Below are positions 54,652 to 64,000 of a stretch of 64,000 bases of DNA, in pieces. The stretch comes from Volutella citrinella (lineage: Eukaryota; Ascomycota; Sordariomycetes; Hypocreales; Nectriaceae): positions 3,906,001 to 3,970,000 of the forward strand of contig JAWZSP010000005.1 of assembly GCA_034401135.1 (NCBI GenBank). The letters run 5' to 3'. Both the position numbers and the translations under genes were made by a program. Positions within the stretch are counted from its first letter, which is position 1, and every line of letters starts with the position of its first letter. The notes beneath the pieces were generated by a model. It saw only the letters and a program-made list of their open reading frames with translations. It ran no database searches and was not told the DNA's origin.

Positions 54652-56630
54652 ATGCGGCCAAGTGAATCATTGAGTGACTCCGAAACTGCTCGGGACCAGT
54701 CTCCGTACCGTAAGTCCCAGCGGCCAACACCTGGCTTGGCATTGTTTGACCCCACCATCGCGCCGTGTGACTGTTTTTTGCTTCAAGTTATTCTCATTGC
54801 CCAGCCAAACCCTTTACTCACAATTTCCAACAAGGTGGACGCCCTTCCTTCACGGACAGGATCTCTCGCCTGGACGAGATTGATGCCGAGTCTCGTTATG
54901 AGGAGGAGGCAGCGGACAGGGGCCTCGAGGGCCTTGGGCCCGTTCACCACATCCGTTCCCGAACCAGAAGCCGTACGAACGAAGTGCTGATCAGCTGGGC
55001 TCCCAATGACCCCGAAAACCCGTACAATTGGTCTACTGTGAGCTTCTTCATTCACCTCATCGACACTCCGCCGCGGTCTCAGTACTAACCCGTGCCGCTT
55101 GACAGAGAAAGAAGGTGATGGTTTTGTTTCAGACAAGCAATCTCGTCATCAACTCGACCATGGGCTCCTCCGTACCTAGCATGGCGATTCCCAGCATCGT
55201 CGAGTATTTCGGCGTTACATCTGAGCAACAAAAAGTTCTTCCTATATCTGTCTATCTCATAGGATACGTGTTGGGCCCCTTGGTCTGGGGGCCTCTGAGT
55301 GAACACTTTGGCCGCAAGAATCTCAGTCTTGCAACCTTCGCGGCCTTCTCGCTCTTTACAATGGCCTGTGCCCTCGCTCCGAACTGGCCTGCATTTCTCA
55401 TATTCCGCTTCTTCACTGGAGCATTTGCGAGCTCGCCCATTGCCATCGTTGCTGGAATCCTGGCTGATGTATACGGCGAACCTCAAGAACGAGGCCGCGC
55501 CTTTGCCATCTTTATGGTGGTAAGTTGGCCCTCTCTTGTGTACACACTATTTGTCGCAATCTCTGATTCGATATCCCTGACAGGCGACGACATATGGTCC
55601 CATCATATCCCCCATCCTCTCTGGTTTCGCGGCTCCCACTATCGGCTGGCGTTGGTGCTTCTGGATTGCCTTCATCTACGCAGGCTTCACTCTTGTCGTA
55701 GCCTTTTTTCTGCCCGAGACATATGGTCCAATCCTGCTCGCCAAAAAGGCTCGCGCGATGCGAAAGGAAGATCCAAGCTCGCGCGCAATCGCTCCACGAG
55801 ATCTTGAAGAGACAGATCTTGGCCAATTGCTGAGAGTCGTTCTCACGCGTCCCCTACGTATGCTCTTCACCGAGCCCATTGTTACCACTACTTGTGCCTA
55901 CCTGTCGCTGGTATACACCATCTTCTACATGTCTTTTCAAGCATTCCCCATCATCTTCCAGGATGTATACGGTCTCTCACCAGGCGTCACAGGCCTTGCC
56001 TATCTCCCCATTGCTGCTGGAGCCACCCTCGATCTCCCGATCTTTCTGATCTGGGACGCCAGAGTCCGCCGTGCCGAGAAACAAAAGTCGCCGTGGATTC
56101 AACGTGAGGAGAATCGCAGACTTCCTCTTGCATGCTTAGGTGGCCCCCTCTTCGTCATCTCCCTCTTTTGGCTTGGCTGGTCCGCCCGCGAGTCGGTTAG
56201 CTTCATGGCCCCGATGATGGCTGGTGTCTTCTTTGGCGCTGGGTTCCTCCTGATCTTCATGGCCATGTTGAACTACCTTACCGATGCGTACGAAATCTTT
56301 GCTGCATCCGCCAACGCAGCATCTTCATGTTGTCGCTCCTTATTTGCTGTCGTGCTCCCGTTGGCGACTACCCGGATGTTCCATGCCCTCGGCATACCCG
56401 GTGCCTGTTCTCTTCTCGGTGGCCTCAGCGCTCTCATGTGCATCATTCCATTTGTATTTATCTGGAAGGGCCCGAGTATTCGGCAGCGCTCCCGCTTTTG
56501 CATTGCTTTGCGCGAACGCAAAGAAGAGCTGCTCCGGAAGGCCAACGAGGAGAGGCTCAGATTGGAGCGCATTGAGAAGCGGGAAAAGGAGGTGGACGAG
56601 GTGATACATGATCAACCAAAGGAAGATTAA
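54652..56630 (+). CDS. MFS transporter, multidrug/polyamine type (DHA1-like)
   Basis: Four exons: 54652-54709, 54835-55037, 55106-55519, 55584-56630 (573 residues). Donors are GTAAGT, GTGAGC, GTAAGT and each joint keeps frame, for example FAIFMV/ATTYGPIISP. A ~90-residue hydrophilic N-terminal tail ends with WAPNDPENPYNWST, the phrase that precedes helix 1 in the fungal Tpo/Flr/Mdr1 group. Motif A is clear (GPLSEHFGRKNLSLATF) and motif C-like sequence follows (GPIISPILSGFAAPTIGW). About 12 membrane segments; the C-terminal tail is a charged helix (ERKEELLRKANEERLRLER). Probably a plasma-membrane proton antiporter for drugs or polyamines; substrate unknown. Confidence 0.92.
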
Positions 56631-57188
56631 GCGCTACCACGAAGGCTTTCGCCGTATTTGATGCTTCATGAGCTGACATAGAATCATCTAGCAATTAGAC
56701 TGACCATGCAACTGGGTAGGGAGGGCAACACACCAGGCTTTCCATACTCCTCCGTGTCTACGATCACTCACTGTTCTGGATCCAGATCCGATATTTTGCG
56801 AAGGCCTATTCAGAATGCACCAGCGGCCGGAAATATAAGGGTAATTAAAACGCCAACATCACAACTGGGATAAGCCGGTGTAACATAGCTATATCGTTAG
56901 GTAGCTATTTAGATACTGCACAAGGCTCTTGCGGTAGATATTTAATGTAATCCTTTTGAGAATTGAGCCACTGGAAGCTATTTCATGTTTTAATCACAAA
57001 AAAAGAAATAGGCGTTCCGGCTCATGTCTGATCCCCCAGTCTGTGAAATGCGCTGAAGCTTCTGACTGCCACATCGGATAACTATGCAATGCGGTTCTAA
57101 TCCTGAACATTCTCGGCCGGGTTCATATCAAAACAGTTCATAACCATAATGATTTGAAAGACATCTGTCAAGCTGATGCCCTTTTTGG
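56631..57188. terminator. convergent 3' region
   Basis: 558 bp, A/T-rich, between the MFS stop and the stop of the large minus-strand gene. No gene seen. Confidence 0.4.
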
Positions 57189-60100
57189 CTAGTAGAAATA
57201 TACTGGCGGTATCAAACCGTTACCTTTTCCTCCAGTAAATGAAGGCCCAGACCACGTGCAAGAGCGCGAGTGTCGGCTGGGAAGTTGTTCCCCAGGCGGC
57301 GGAATAATGATATCGCTAGCTCTATCACTTCGAACGAGGTCTCGGACTTTGGGACTGTCCTGTTTCTGATCATGGGGGGATGAAGACAAGCAGCTCTGTG
57401 GCGTGAAGAAAACATCTGTCATAGCCAAGCTCTGTCGAATTAAACTCTGAAGCTCACTAGAAGGCGTCGATGGCGATTTGATGCTGCCGACCGTATCATC
57501 GAGGTCTGCATTGCCATCGAAAGGTGCGGCATCGTTCGAAGGTTCATCCGCGAGCGTTTTGCTGTCATTGCCTTTCTTTCCTTGATGCTCGAACGTCAAA
57601 TTTCTTCGACTACCTCTTAACGAATCAATTTCCTTCTCAAGCGCTTGAAGCTCCTTGAAGCCGGAATTCGTAGGGAGAATTTGAAGCTCTGGAAACTCCA
57701 ATGGTGTTCGCCGTCTAGCTTTCCGCGTGCGCTGCGGTGGATGGAAATCGAAATTGGAGGGCGTCAACTTTTCCATTCGTGCCTTGAGAACCCTTCCGAG
57801 TCTGGCTACTACTGCATTTTCAGAGTGGGTAGGCCGTGTGGCCGACTGCGAGTCTGAATCGGTTATCCACAGAACGTGGCCATCTGCGCAGGAACGTCGC
57901 ACCGCGAAGTCCTTGTGCGTGATGTTGTCTTTCACCGTGGCTAGCCCGTTCCTTACGCTCCTTGTATGAGAGGGATACCTTGACCAGGACTGAGGTGGCC
58001 GAATCAGACTGTCTGGCGTCTCGGATAATGCGCTCGATTTCTTTGGGATCATTCGAGATACCCAGCGCTCAATTAGCCACTTCGATCTGCCGTCAAACGA
58101 TAGTTCACCCGGAGATGGTGTCAACTGGCTTCGGGATGTGTGGCTGTTTGAGGGGAGATGAGCTGAACATGGTTCGCCCATTGGCCGAAGAGTGTGGCTG
58201 ATAATTTTATCTTGGTTGGGGCCATGGCTTCGATTACTTGATACAGACCTTGTCTCTGCTTCAAGCTGTATCGCTCGTTGCCATAGCCTGGACGTGCGTT
58301 CATATTGATCTAGGGCCGCGCTCGGTTTCATATCCCCGCCCAGGGACACAGTTCGTAGGTGAGAGCAAAATTTGGCACTCCTGCCTTGTTTTGCCATGTC
58401 TCCTGACCAGTCTCTGCCATGGTTCGTTGTCCTGTTGTAGCAACCTTCGCTCCCTGCTCGAAGTCTCCGCGCCTGTGCGTGATGACGAGTTTCGGATGGG
58501 ACAGGCCATTTAAATAGCTTGACCTTCTCAGGAACAGATAGATGCAACTTCTCCAAAAAAGATCTGTGCCTGGGCTGCCCTAGGGCCGGTGCATTGAAAT
58601 CCTCATGGAAACGGCTGGATAGAGTACGTCGTGGGCCTCGGTCCGACATGACATCCTTGAACCTCTTTTCTATCGTTTGAAGCTCTGCTTCACGCTGAAT
58701 GAAACTGGCAGTTTCGGACTGCGAACAAGACATGTTGTCGAGGAAAGAGTGATTTGTGTACTCTGTCAAGTGAATTTCACACTGGGGAATATAGATCTCG
58801 CATCGTGCTGAATCAATGCAGTCGACGGAGCTTGATTTCTTCAATCTTGAAAGTTTGGAAGACAGATTGACTGTCTTATACCCTATTTCTTCCCTGTCAG
58901 TGCTGAGGGTCGACCTAGATAATGTTATAGTACGCGACTCACACCGAGTGGCAGATGACTGAAAGCTTTGCAGGTCTTGGATGTTTAGGCTGTAGAGGTT
59001 TGGGCGAGAACGAACTGGACTTGGCTGAAGGCTTGGGAGTTTCGAAGGATAATTAGAGGAAGTGTTGTCCGCTCCGTGGTCAGAGCTACTGAGAGCGACG
59101 TGTCTTCTGATCGCAACATCTGATGAACGTCTTCTCAAGTTATCCTCAGAAACAGACCCATTGATTCCCAGAGGCCGGCTTGCCACTGGACCGTTATTCA
59201 GGTTGGGTGGTTCAGGATCAACAACGGTGTCACCCAAGGCACTACTCACCGCACTATCTCTCTGTGTGTCTTCTCTTCGTCCGGTATCATCGCAATCCGC
59301 ATCAAATGAGCGGGGACTGTTGGTGGTTTCCATGGAATTTCTAATTTGTTCATCCACGCGGGAAATGGAGTTGTCTCTCGTCCGAAGCCCTTGCGCAACA
59401 AGCCAGACACCAAGCGCGGACTGGCCATCCAATGACGCAGAGTCTTTTCGAATGCGGAACCCGTTGCTTGGTCCTAAGATTCGATCGAGCCGCGTCGAAG
59501 CGTTCGACAGCTGAAAAGATCTCTGCGATACGTCGCATGAGTTGTGCATAGACTTGACACTTGCGTCTGATGTGTAAATCAAGGGCAAGGTGCTACAGTC
59601 GTGGACACATTTCGAGGCCTCGCTGGCCTGTGACGACATGCAATTCGCGTTGAACAAATGACCCCGGGAAAAAGGCTGGTACCCCTGTGTGTCCCCTACT
59701 GTGGACTTTGAAACCGTTTTCCAAATCGACGCCATGCTGGAGTTCTGAGTGTTGGAGACAGCAAACTCAATGGTATCTCTGGGGCCAATGACTGATCCTG
59801 CTAGATCAGGCAATGAAGGCGGATGAAGGGGACTTGTTTCTACTCTTTCGGTCTGCAAGTCGTCATCTTGCTCAATTTGAAGCTCGTCTTGTATCCTTTT
59901 GTGCATGATCCGTCGGAGTTCAGCTCGTCTTGCCACCTCGTCTTGCCACCTCGTCTTGACTCATTCCGATTGAGGCGGGGGAAAGTCTAGTTGAGGTTTC
60001 TGCCTTTGCCTCACGATGGAATACCTTGTTTCGAATAGTTTGGAAGGCAAGCTTCCAACGTTTCATAGTCTTTGGCTGGGTAATGCAAAAATCGGAGTCA

Positions 60101-60502
60101 TCTCCAGGTAAAGGATTGGCTCTGGGTTCATTTCGTCGTGCAGAAGGAGAACATATAGTAGAGTTCGAAACTGCTCGGGCGATCCCGATCATAGAAAGTC
60201 GTGGCGCATGGCGGGGAGCTGGTGCAGTTCTGGCGTGAGGAGGGTTTTTGGTTTCTGCATCGTTGATAGTACTGGCTGGAAGCTGCTGCAAGCTATCAGG
60301 GCTGAAACAGCAAATGAGAGACATTGCTCGGTTTCTTCAAAGAGCGTCTGAAAGGAAATGTAGTAAGGGTTTTCCCAAAATGAATGCACCCTTCATCTGG
60401 CGATGAGACGTACGTTGGGTAATGGTTGAAGTAAAACGGGGGAAGGGGAGCAAGCAATAGCCCGAGCACTCTGTCATCGGGTTGGTTGCGAGAGGCGTCC
60501 AT
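57189..60502 (-). CDS. large disordered protein, frame shifted by a 13-bp tandem duplication
   Basis: I do not recognise the family. Exon 1 (60502-60414) encodes MDASRNQPDDRVLGLLLAPL and continues to FNHYPT; a 112-bp intron (donor GTACGT, acceptor TGTTTCAG) leads to exon 2 at 60301 (PDSLQQLPASTINDAE). The frame runs to about 59960 (SPASIGMSQDEVARR) and is then closed by a stop; the next frame takes over with VARRAELRRIMHKRIQDELQ and continues 900 codons to 57189. At the switch the 13-mer CCACCTCGTCTTG (plus strand) occurs twice in tandem; with one copy the two frames would be continuous and the whole about 1062 residues. A 70-bp intron with donor GTATTC and acceptor TCAAG is a less natural alternative. 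The protein is Ser/Arg/Thr rich with short helical patches and no known domain. Confidence 0.62.
59933..59958. repeat. 13-bp tandem duplication inside coding sequence
   Basis: Unit CCACCTCGTCTTG (59933-59945 and 59946-59958), with a nearly identical partial copy before it (59924-59932). Its length is not a multiple of three, and it sits exactly where the reading frame of the surrounding gene changes. Confidence 0.9.
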
Positions 60503-63046
60503 TGTCGGCCGAGTTCTTTCCTGTCAAAAAATTGAATTTCAGAGAAGGCGGTGCCAAGCTCGGTGCCCTTAATGGGGGTAATTGCAGCAGGCTGTGACGT
60601 GTGTCGTAGTCGCTCCTGCATTTTGTATCTGGCTTCAAGGCCAGCCACGATCACAGTGAATTCCTAGCCAATCAAAGCAAGCGATTGCGACTCGCTGGTG
60701 CTGTTCTGCAGCTTCTAACACGGCGGGGCGTGTTTCGAACATCGGGTCAGGCATATGCTCAATGTGATGTTCGGGTGGTGCCATGATGTTCACGATAATC
60801 CGTCTTGAAATGAAAATCAAGATTGCTTTTTAGCAGGTATTATCCCTAGCCCTTAAGCTCATATTGGCCTAGAAATTACATTGGAAGCCGTCTTGGAAGC
60901 CCGCACAGGCGCCTTGGATCTGGGTAGACCGCAGTCAATTTCTCCTCGTTTGCACTGGTCTTCATTCTCTCCCGTAAGGTGTTTTCAAAAATAGGTAGCA
61001 CCGGAGGCCTTCCCTCTCTCCCTCGTGCTAGGCAACAATAAAGTGGCTTGTGGCGACCCAACTAGGGGCCATCCTGGGGACTATCCGGCAATTGTCCTAA
61101 TTTTTGTGACCCTTCGCGCATCCTATTGTGGGTGAGGTGCTTCACGATGTGAGATATTGGCTGTGATGCACGCAAAGGCGATGTACGGGTCGCCGTCAGC
61201 GCCAGTTTTACCAAAGCGTCTGTAAACCTTAATCAAGGCCGACCGAACTACCAAGGTAGGTCTTTCACTCCTTGGGCATGAAATCGAGACTTCCCGGACT
61301 CCGGGGTCCGACTCAACTGAGCGCCACTGAAGCCTCTGAGCTCATCATACGACACATTGCGTTCGTCCTGAGACAAGGATGAAAGAGGGGAAGTGTGGGC
61401 GGTGCCAATGAGATCTACTCGGCTTGCAGCGGCTCGACCTGTTCGCCTATTCATGGCTGGCCCCAATTGTTGCAGAACTAAACTGTACAGACCAAGGTCT
61501 GCGGGAAATGGCTGCGTCCTTCGTGTGTAGGAGACCTTCATTGGATGGACTGGTAGGTGATGCTGGATCAGGTTCGGCGGGTATATGGGCAATGACAGGG
61601 CAACGGAGCTAGACTACGTGTCAGGCCGAGACGGAAAGGGGAGGCTGGCCATCCATTCCATTCGTTGCGCTGTGGTGGATGGAGCAGGAGCAATTCGTGC
61701 TACTAAGGATCGGAGGACAAGCCGACGGACTATCGTGGCTAGCAGTAGTAGTGTGATATCTGCTACCGACCCCCAACGAAAAAGTCTCTCATGTGTACCG
61801 GCCACGATCGTCCTGCCACCGGAGAAAAATCAGTTGGGAGAGCAACGATAGTGGGCACGTGGCCTGGCCACCGCCATGCGATGGCAGGGTGAGGAGAAAC
61901 TCATGCACCAATTACGGAGCCGCAAGGGCATGAACTGCACACTTGATTAGCGGCACGGATAGTTGCCTGTCTTGAGGCCTGCGGTTCTTTGATGGGAAAG
62001 GAGGGGCAATAGCCAATGCTGCCCACTGTACTGGGATAGGCAGGCAAGATTTGCAATAGGATATGAGGAGGCAACCAGGTCAGACCAGCAAAGCTTGGGC
62101 CTGGGCCTGGATGTACCACGTCAAGGAATGACCATTGGTGAGGTGAGGTGATGGCGATGCGATGGCGCAATTCGGCATCCGCAACTAACTTGCCCAGACG
62201 CTCCGCCGACAGCCCGTAGCCGGCCTCTTCGTCTGGTGGCCAACTCCCGGCAACCGCCGCTGCGGCCAATCACGGAAGGCTGGTTGTGCGAATACGGGAT
62301 GGAGGCAGGGTGGTGGAACTGGAAGGAAGCTCGTCAGCCTCCTGTCTTGCTGAGAAAGTCTGCCAGATACTGCCCCTCGACCCCTCTAGTGCGTCTCCCC
62401 TACCAATTGCCCCTCCAGGACCCCCCAGGCGCCACCCCTCAACCCCTCGACCGCCCCTCTGCCGCCCCTCTGCCGCTCGTTTTGACGCGGATCTGTGCTG
62501 CTGTTCACAAGCTCGCCACGGCACTGGGCTCCTTGCCTCCTGACTAAGCTGCTCTTGGGCCAACCACAGCCCTGGCTTCTCCTGGTGGGATGTGGTGGCT
62601 CCAGGAGTGGCTCCAGCAGCTCTAGTGGGCTCCTGAGGCTCCTAGGGCCCTTGCTCATCGTTACCCCTCCCCCGCTTTCGGCCTGGTGTCTTGCCTGAGT
62701 TTTCGTTGCTCGACTGAATACTTTTTAGCTGCCGACGCGCTCCCAAATCTTTTTTTCTTCCTTCTTTCTCTTTCATCCACTCATCCATCTGCCCTTTGCT
62801 TTCTCGTCAATAGGATCTTTGAATTGATCCTTTGTGGTACAAGCAGGGTCTGAACCAATTTGTACGTCTTCCCTTCGCAATGCCTGCTTCCTCTCCCACT
62901 CCAAAGCCCCTCACCCCGCCCCTCCAGCCGACCGCCCCTTCACCCAGCCCGCCTACGGCCTCAACAGTTCGATTGATCCCGTGCTTACATACGGATACAG
63001 CTTCCTAAAAAACTATACCTTCAGATTACTCGGACAAACCGTCAAA
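60503..63046. promoter_or_regulatory. divergent intergenic region, 2.5 kb, includes MET6 promoter
   Basis: It separates the start of the large disordered protein from that of methionine synthase. No supportable gene; frames near 62240-62560 are CT-rich and random-looking. An E-box CACGTG (61856-61861), the core recognised by Cbf1-type regulators of sulfur genes in yeast, lies about 1.2 kb upstream of MET6, probably too far to be decisive. The last 350 bp are strongly pyrimidine-rich, as in highly expressed fungal genes. Confidence 0.45.
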
Positions 63047-64000
63047 ATGGTCCAGTCCGCAGTTCTCGGTTTCCCCCGCATGGGTGTGAACCGTGACCTC
63101 AAGAAGGCTACTGAGGCTTGTGAGCAGCCCCTCATAAAAATCTCCCGAGAAGTTTCCGCTGACCGCCACAAACAGACTGGGGTGGCAAGATCTCTCAGTC
63201 CGACCTCCTTGCCGAGGCCAAGCGACTTCGTCTTGCTCACTGGCAGATCCAGAAGGATGCCGGTGTCGACATCATCCCCAGCAACGACTTCGCCCTGTAC
63301 GACCAGGTCCTCCACCAGATCCAGGACTTCGGTGTAAGTAGCCACGCTCTTTGCTGCCTCTCTTGCAATGATCTAACGCGTTGTCTCAACAGGCTGTCCC
63401 CGAGCGATACACCAAGGATGGCCTTGACAAGATTGACGAGTACTTCGCCATGGGCCGTGGTCACCAGAAGGGTGGCGTTGACGTCCCCAGCTTGGAGATG
63501 GTCAAGTGGTTTGACAGCAACTACCACTACGTCAAGCCCACTCTCCAGGACAACCAGACCTTCAAGCTCACCGGCGCCCCCAAGGCCGTCGCTGAGTTCA
63601 AGGAGGCCAAGGAGGCTGGCATCCAGACCCGCCCCGTCCTCGTTGGCCCCGTGAGCTTCCTCCACCTCGGCAAGGCCGACCGTGGCCAGTCCGTCGACCC
63701 CATTGACCTGCTCGACAACCTCCTCCCCGTCTACGAGCAGCTCCTCACCCAGCTCAAGGAGGCTGGTGCCGAGACTGTCCAGATCGACGAGCCTGTCCTC
63801 GTCTTCGATCTTCCCGCCAAGACCAAGGCTGCTTTCAAGCCTGCCTACGAGAAGTTCGCCAGCCTGGGTGACAAGATCCCCAAGCTCGTCTTCACCACCT
63901 ACTTCGGTGACATCGTCCACAACCTGGACCTCCTCCCCAAGGACATCTACGCTGTCCACGTCGATCTCGTCCGCAACCCTGAGCAGCTCGAGGCCGTCAT
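63047..64000 (+). CDS. MET6: cobalamin-independent methionine synthase, N-terminal part (window edge)
   Basis: Three exons visible: 63047-63119, 63176-63333, 63393-64000 and beyond. Donors GTGAGC and GTAAGT; the joints read TEAYWGGKISQSDL and IQDFG/AVPERYTK. The enzyme moves a methyl group from 5-methyltetrahydropteroyltriglutamate to homocysteine in the cytosol, the last step of methionine synthesis. About 280 residues of the usual ~765 are present, all from the N-terminal barrel: VLGFPRMGVNRDLKKATEA, MVKWFDSNYHYVKPTL, TRPVLVGPVSFLHLGK, and ETVQIDEPVLVFDLP. The zinc-binding catalytic C-terminal barrel lies outside. Codon use is extremely C-ending, in keeping with high expression. The start is the only ATG that begins with the conserved MVQSAVLGFPR. 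Confidence 0.97.

Noticed and set aside
63237..63959. 240-codon open frame antisense to MET6
   Set aside because: Same codon-bias artefact; the sense strand is unmistakable methionine synthase.
54652..64000. Secondary-metabolite cluster around the second MFS gene
   Set aside because: The neighbours are prefoldin, a disordered protein and methionine synthase; no backbone or tailoring enzyme is present.

Overview
The window is nuclear DNA from a filamentous ascomycete, most likely Sordariomycetes (the protein families and gene style fit Hypocreales, but no species can be named from sequence alone). The evidence is short 48-150 bp introns with GTATGT/GTAAGT-type donors and CTAAC/CTGAC branch sites, a GC-rich third codon position, Zn(II)2Cys6 and pepsin-like protease families, monocistronic genes on both strands, and one nuclear-type tRNA gene. 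No bacterial operon, CRISPR array, intact transposon or virus was seen. All gene models are hand-spliced; where the joins restore a recognisable protein I am confident, elsewhere I say so.

Layout. 0-1.4 kb: 3' part (cut by the window edge) of a Zn(II)2Cys6/AT-hook transcription factor on the minus strand. 1.4-9.5 kb: 8 kb with no supportable gene, containing a perfect 22-bp palindrome. 9.5-14.1 kb: one large unrecognised minus-strand protein whose frame is interrupted by a single in-frame TAG. 15.4-21.2 kb: mitochondrial-type AAA ATPase (+), alkaline ceramidase (-), MFS exporter (-). 21.5-26.3 kb: Reb1-like Myb DNA-binding protein (+) converging on the anaphase-promoting-complex subunit Apc10/Doc1 (-), with a weakly supported spliced gene upstream of the latter. 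29.2-34.1 kb: aquaporin with a 266-residue tail (+), a candidate 53-residue membrane protein (-), a coiled-coil protein (-) with a polypurine minisatellite upstream. 36.6-39.9 kb: secreted aspartic protease (+) and a small three-exon coiled-coil protein (-). 39.9-44.3 kb: gene-poor with tRNA-Thr(AGT). 44.3-54 kb: ER chaperone Lhs1 ending in HDEL (-), Hub1/UBL5 carrying a long Arg/Asp/Ser-rich extension (-), an RGG protein with Caprin-like features (-), a 78-residue four-exon CENP-W (-) divergent from prefoldin subunit 4 (+). 54.6-64 kb: a second MFS transporter (+), a ~1060-residue disordered protein with a 13-bp duplication that shifts its frame (-), and the 5' part of cobalamin-independent methionine synthase (+), cut by the window edge.

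The genes do not form a biosynthetic cluster; most are housekeeping (chromosome segregation: Apc10, CENP-W; protein folding: Lhs1, prefoldin 4; RNA: Hub1, RGG protein; metabolism: ceramidase, methionine synthase). The most interesting points are the Hub1 fusion, the two large genes with interrupted reading frames, two very small genes that a length-thresholded caller would miss, and the Caprin-like RNA-binding protein.
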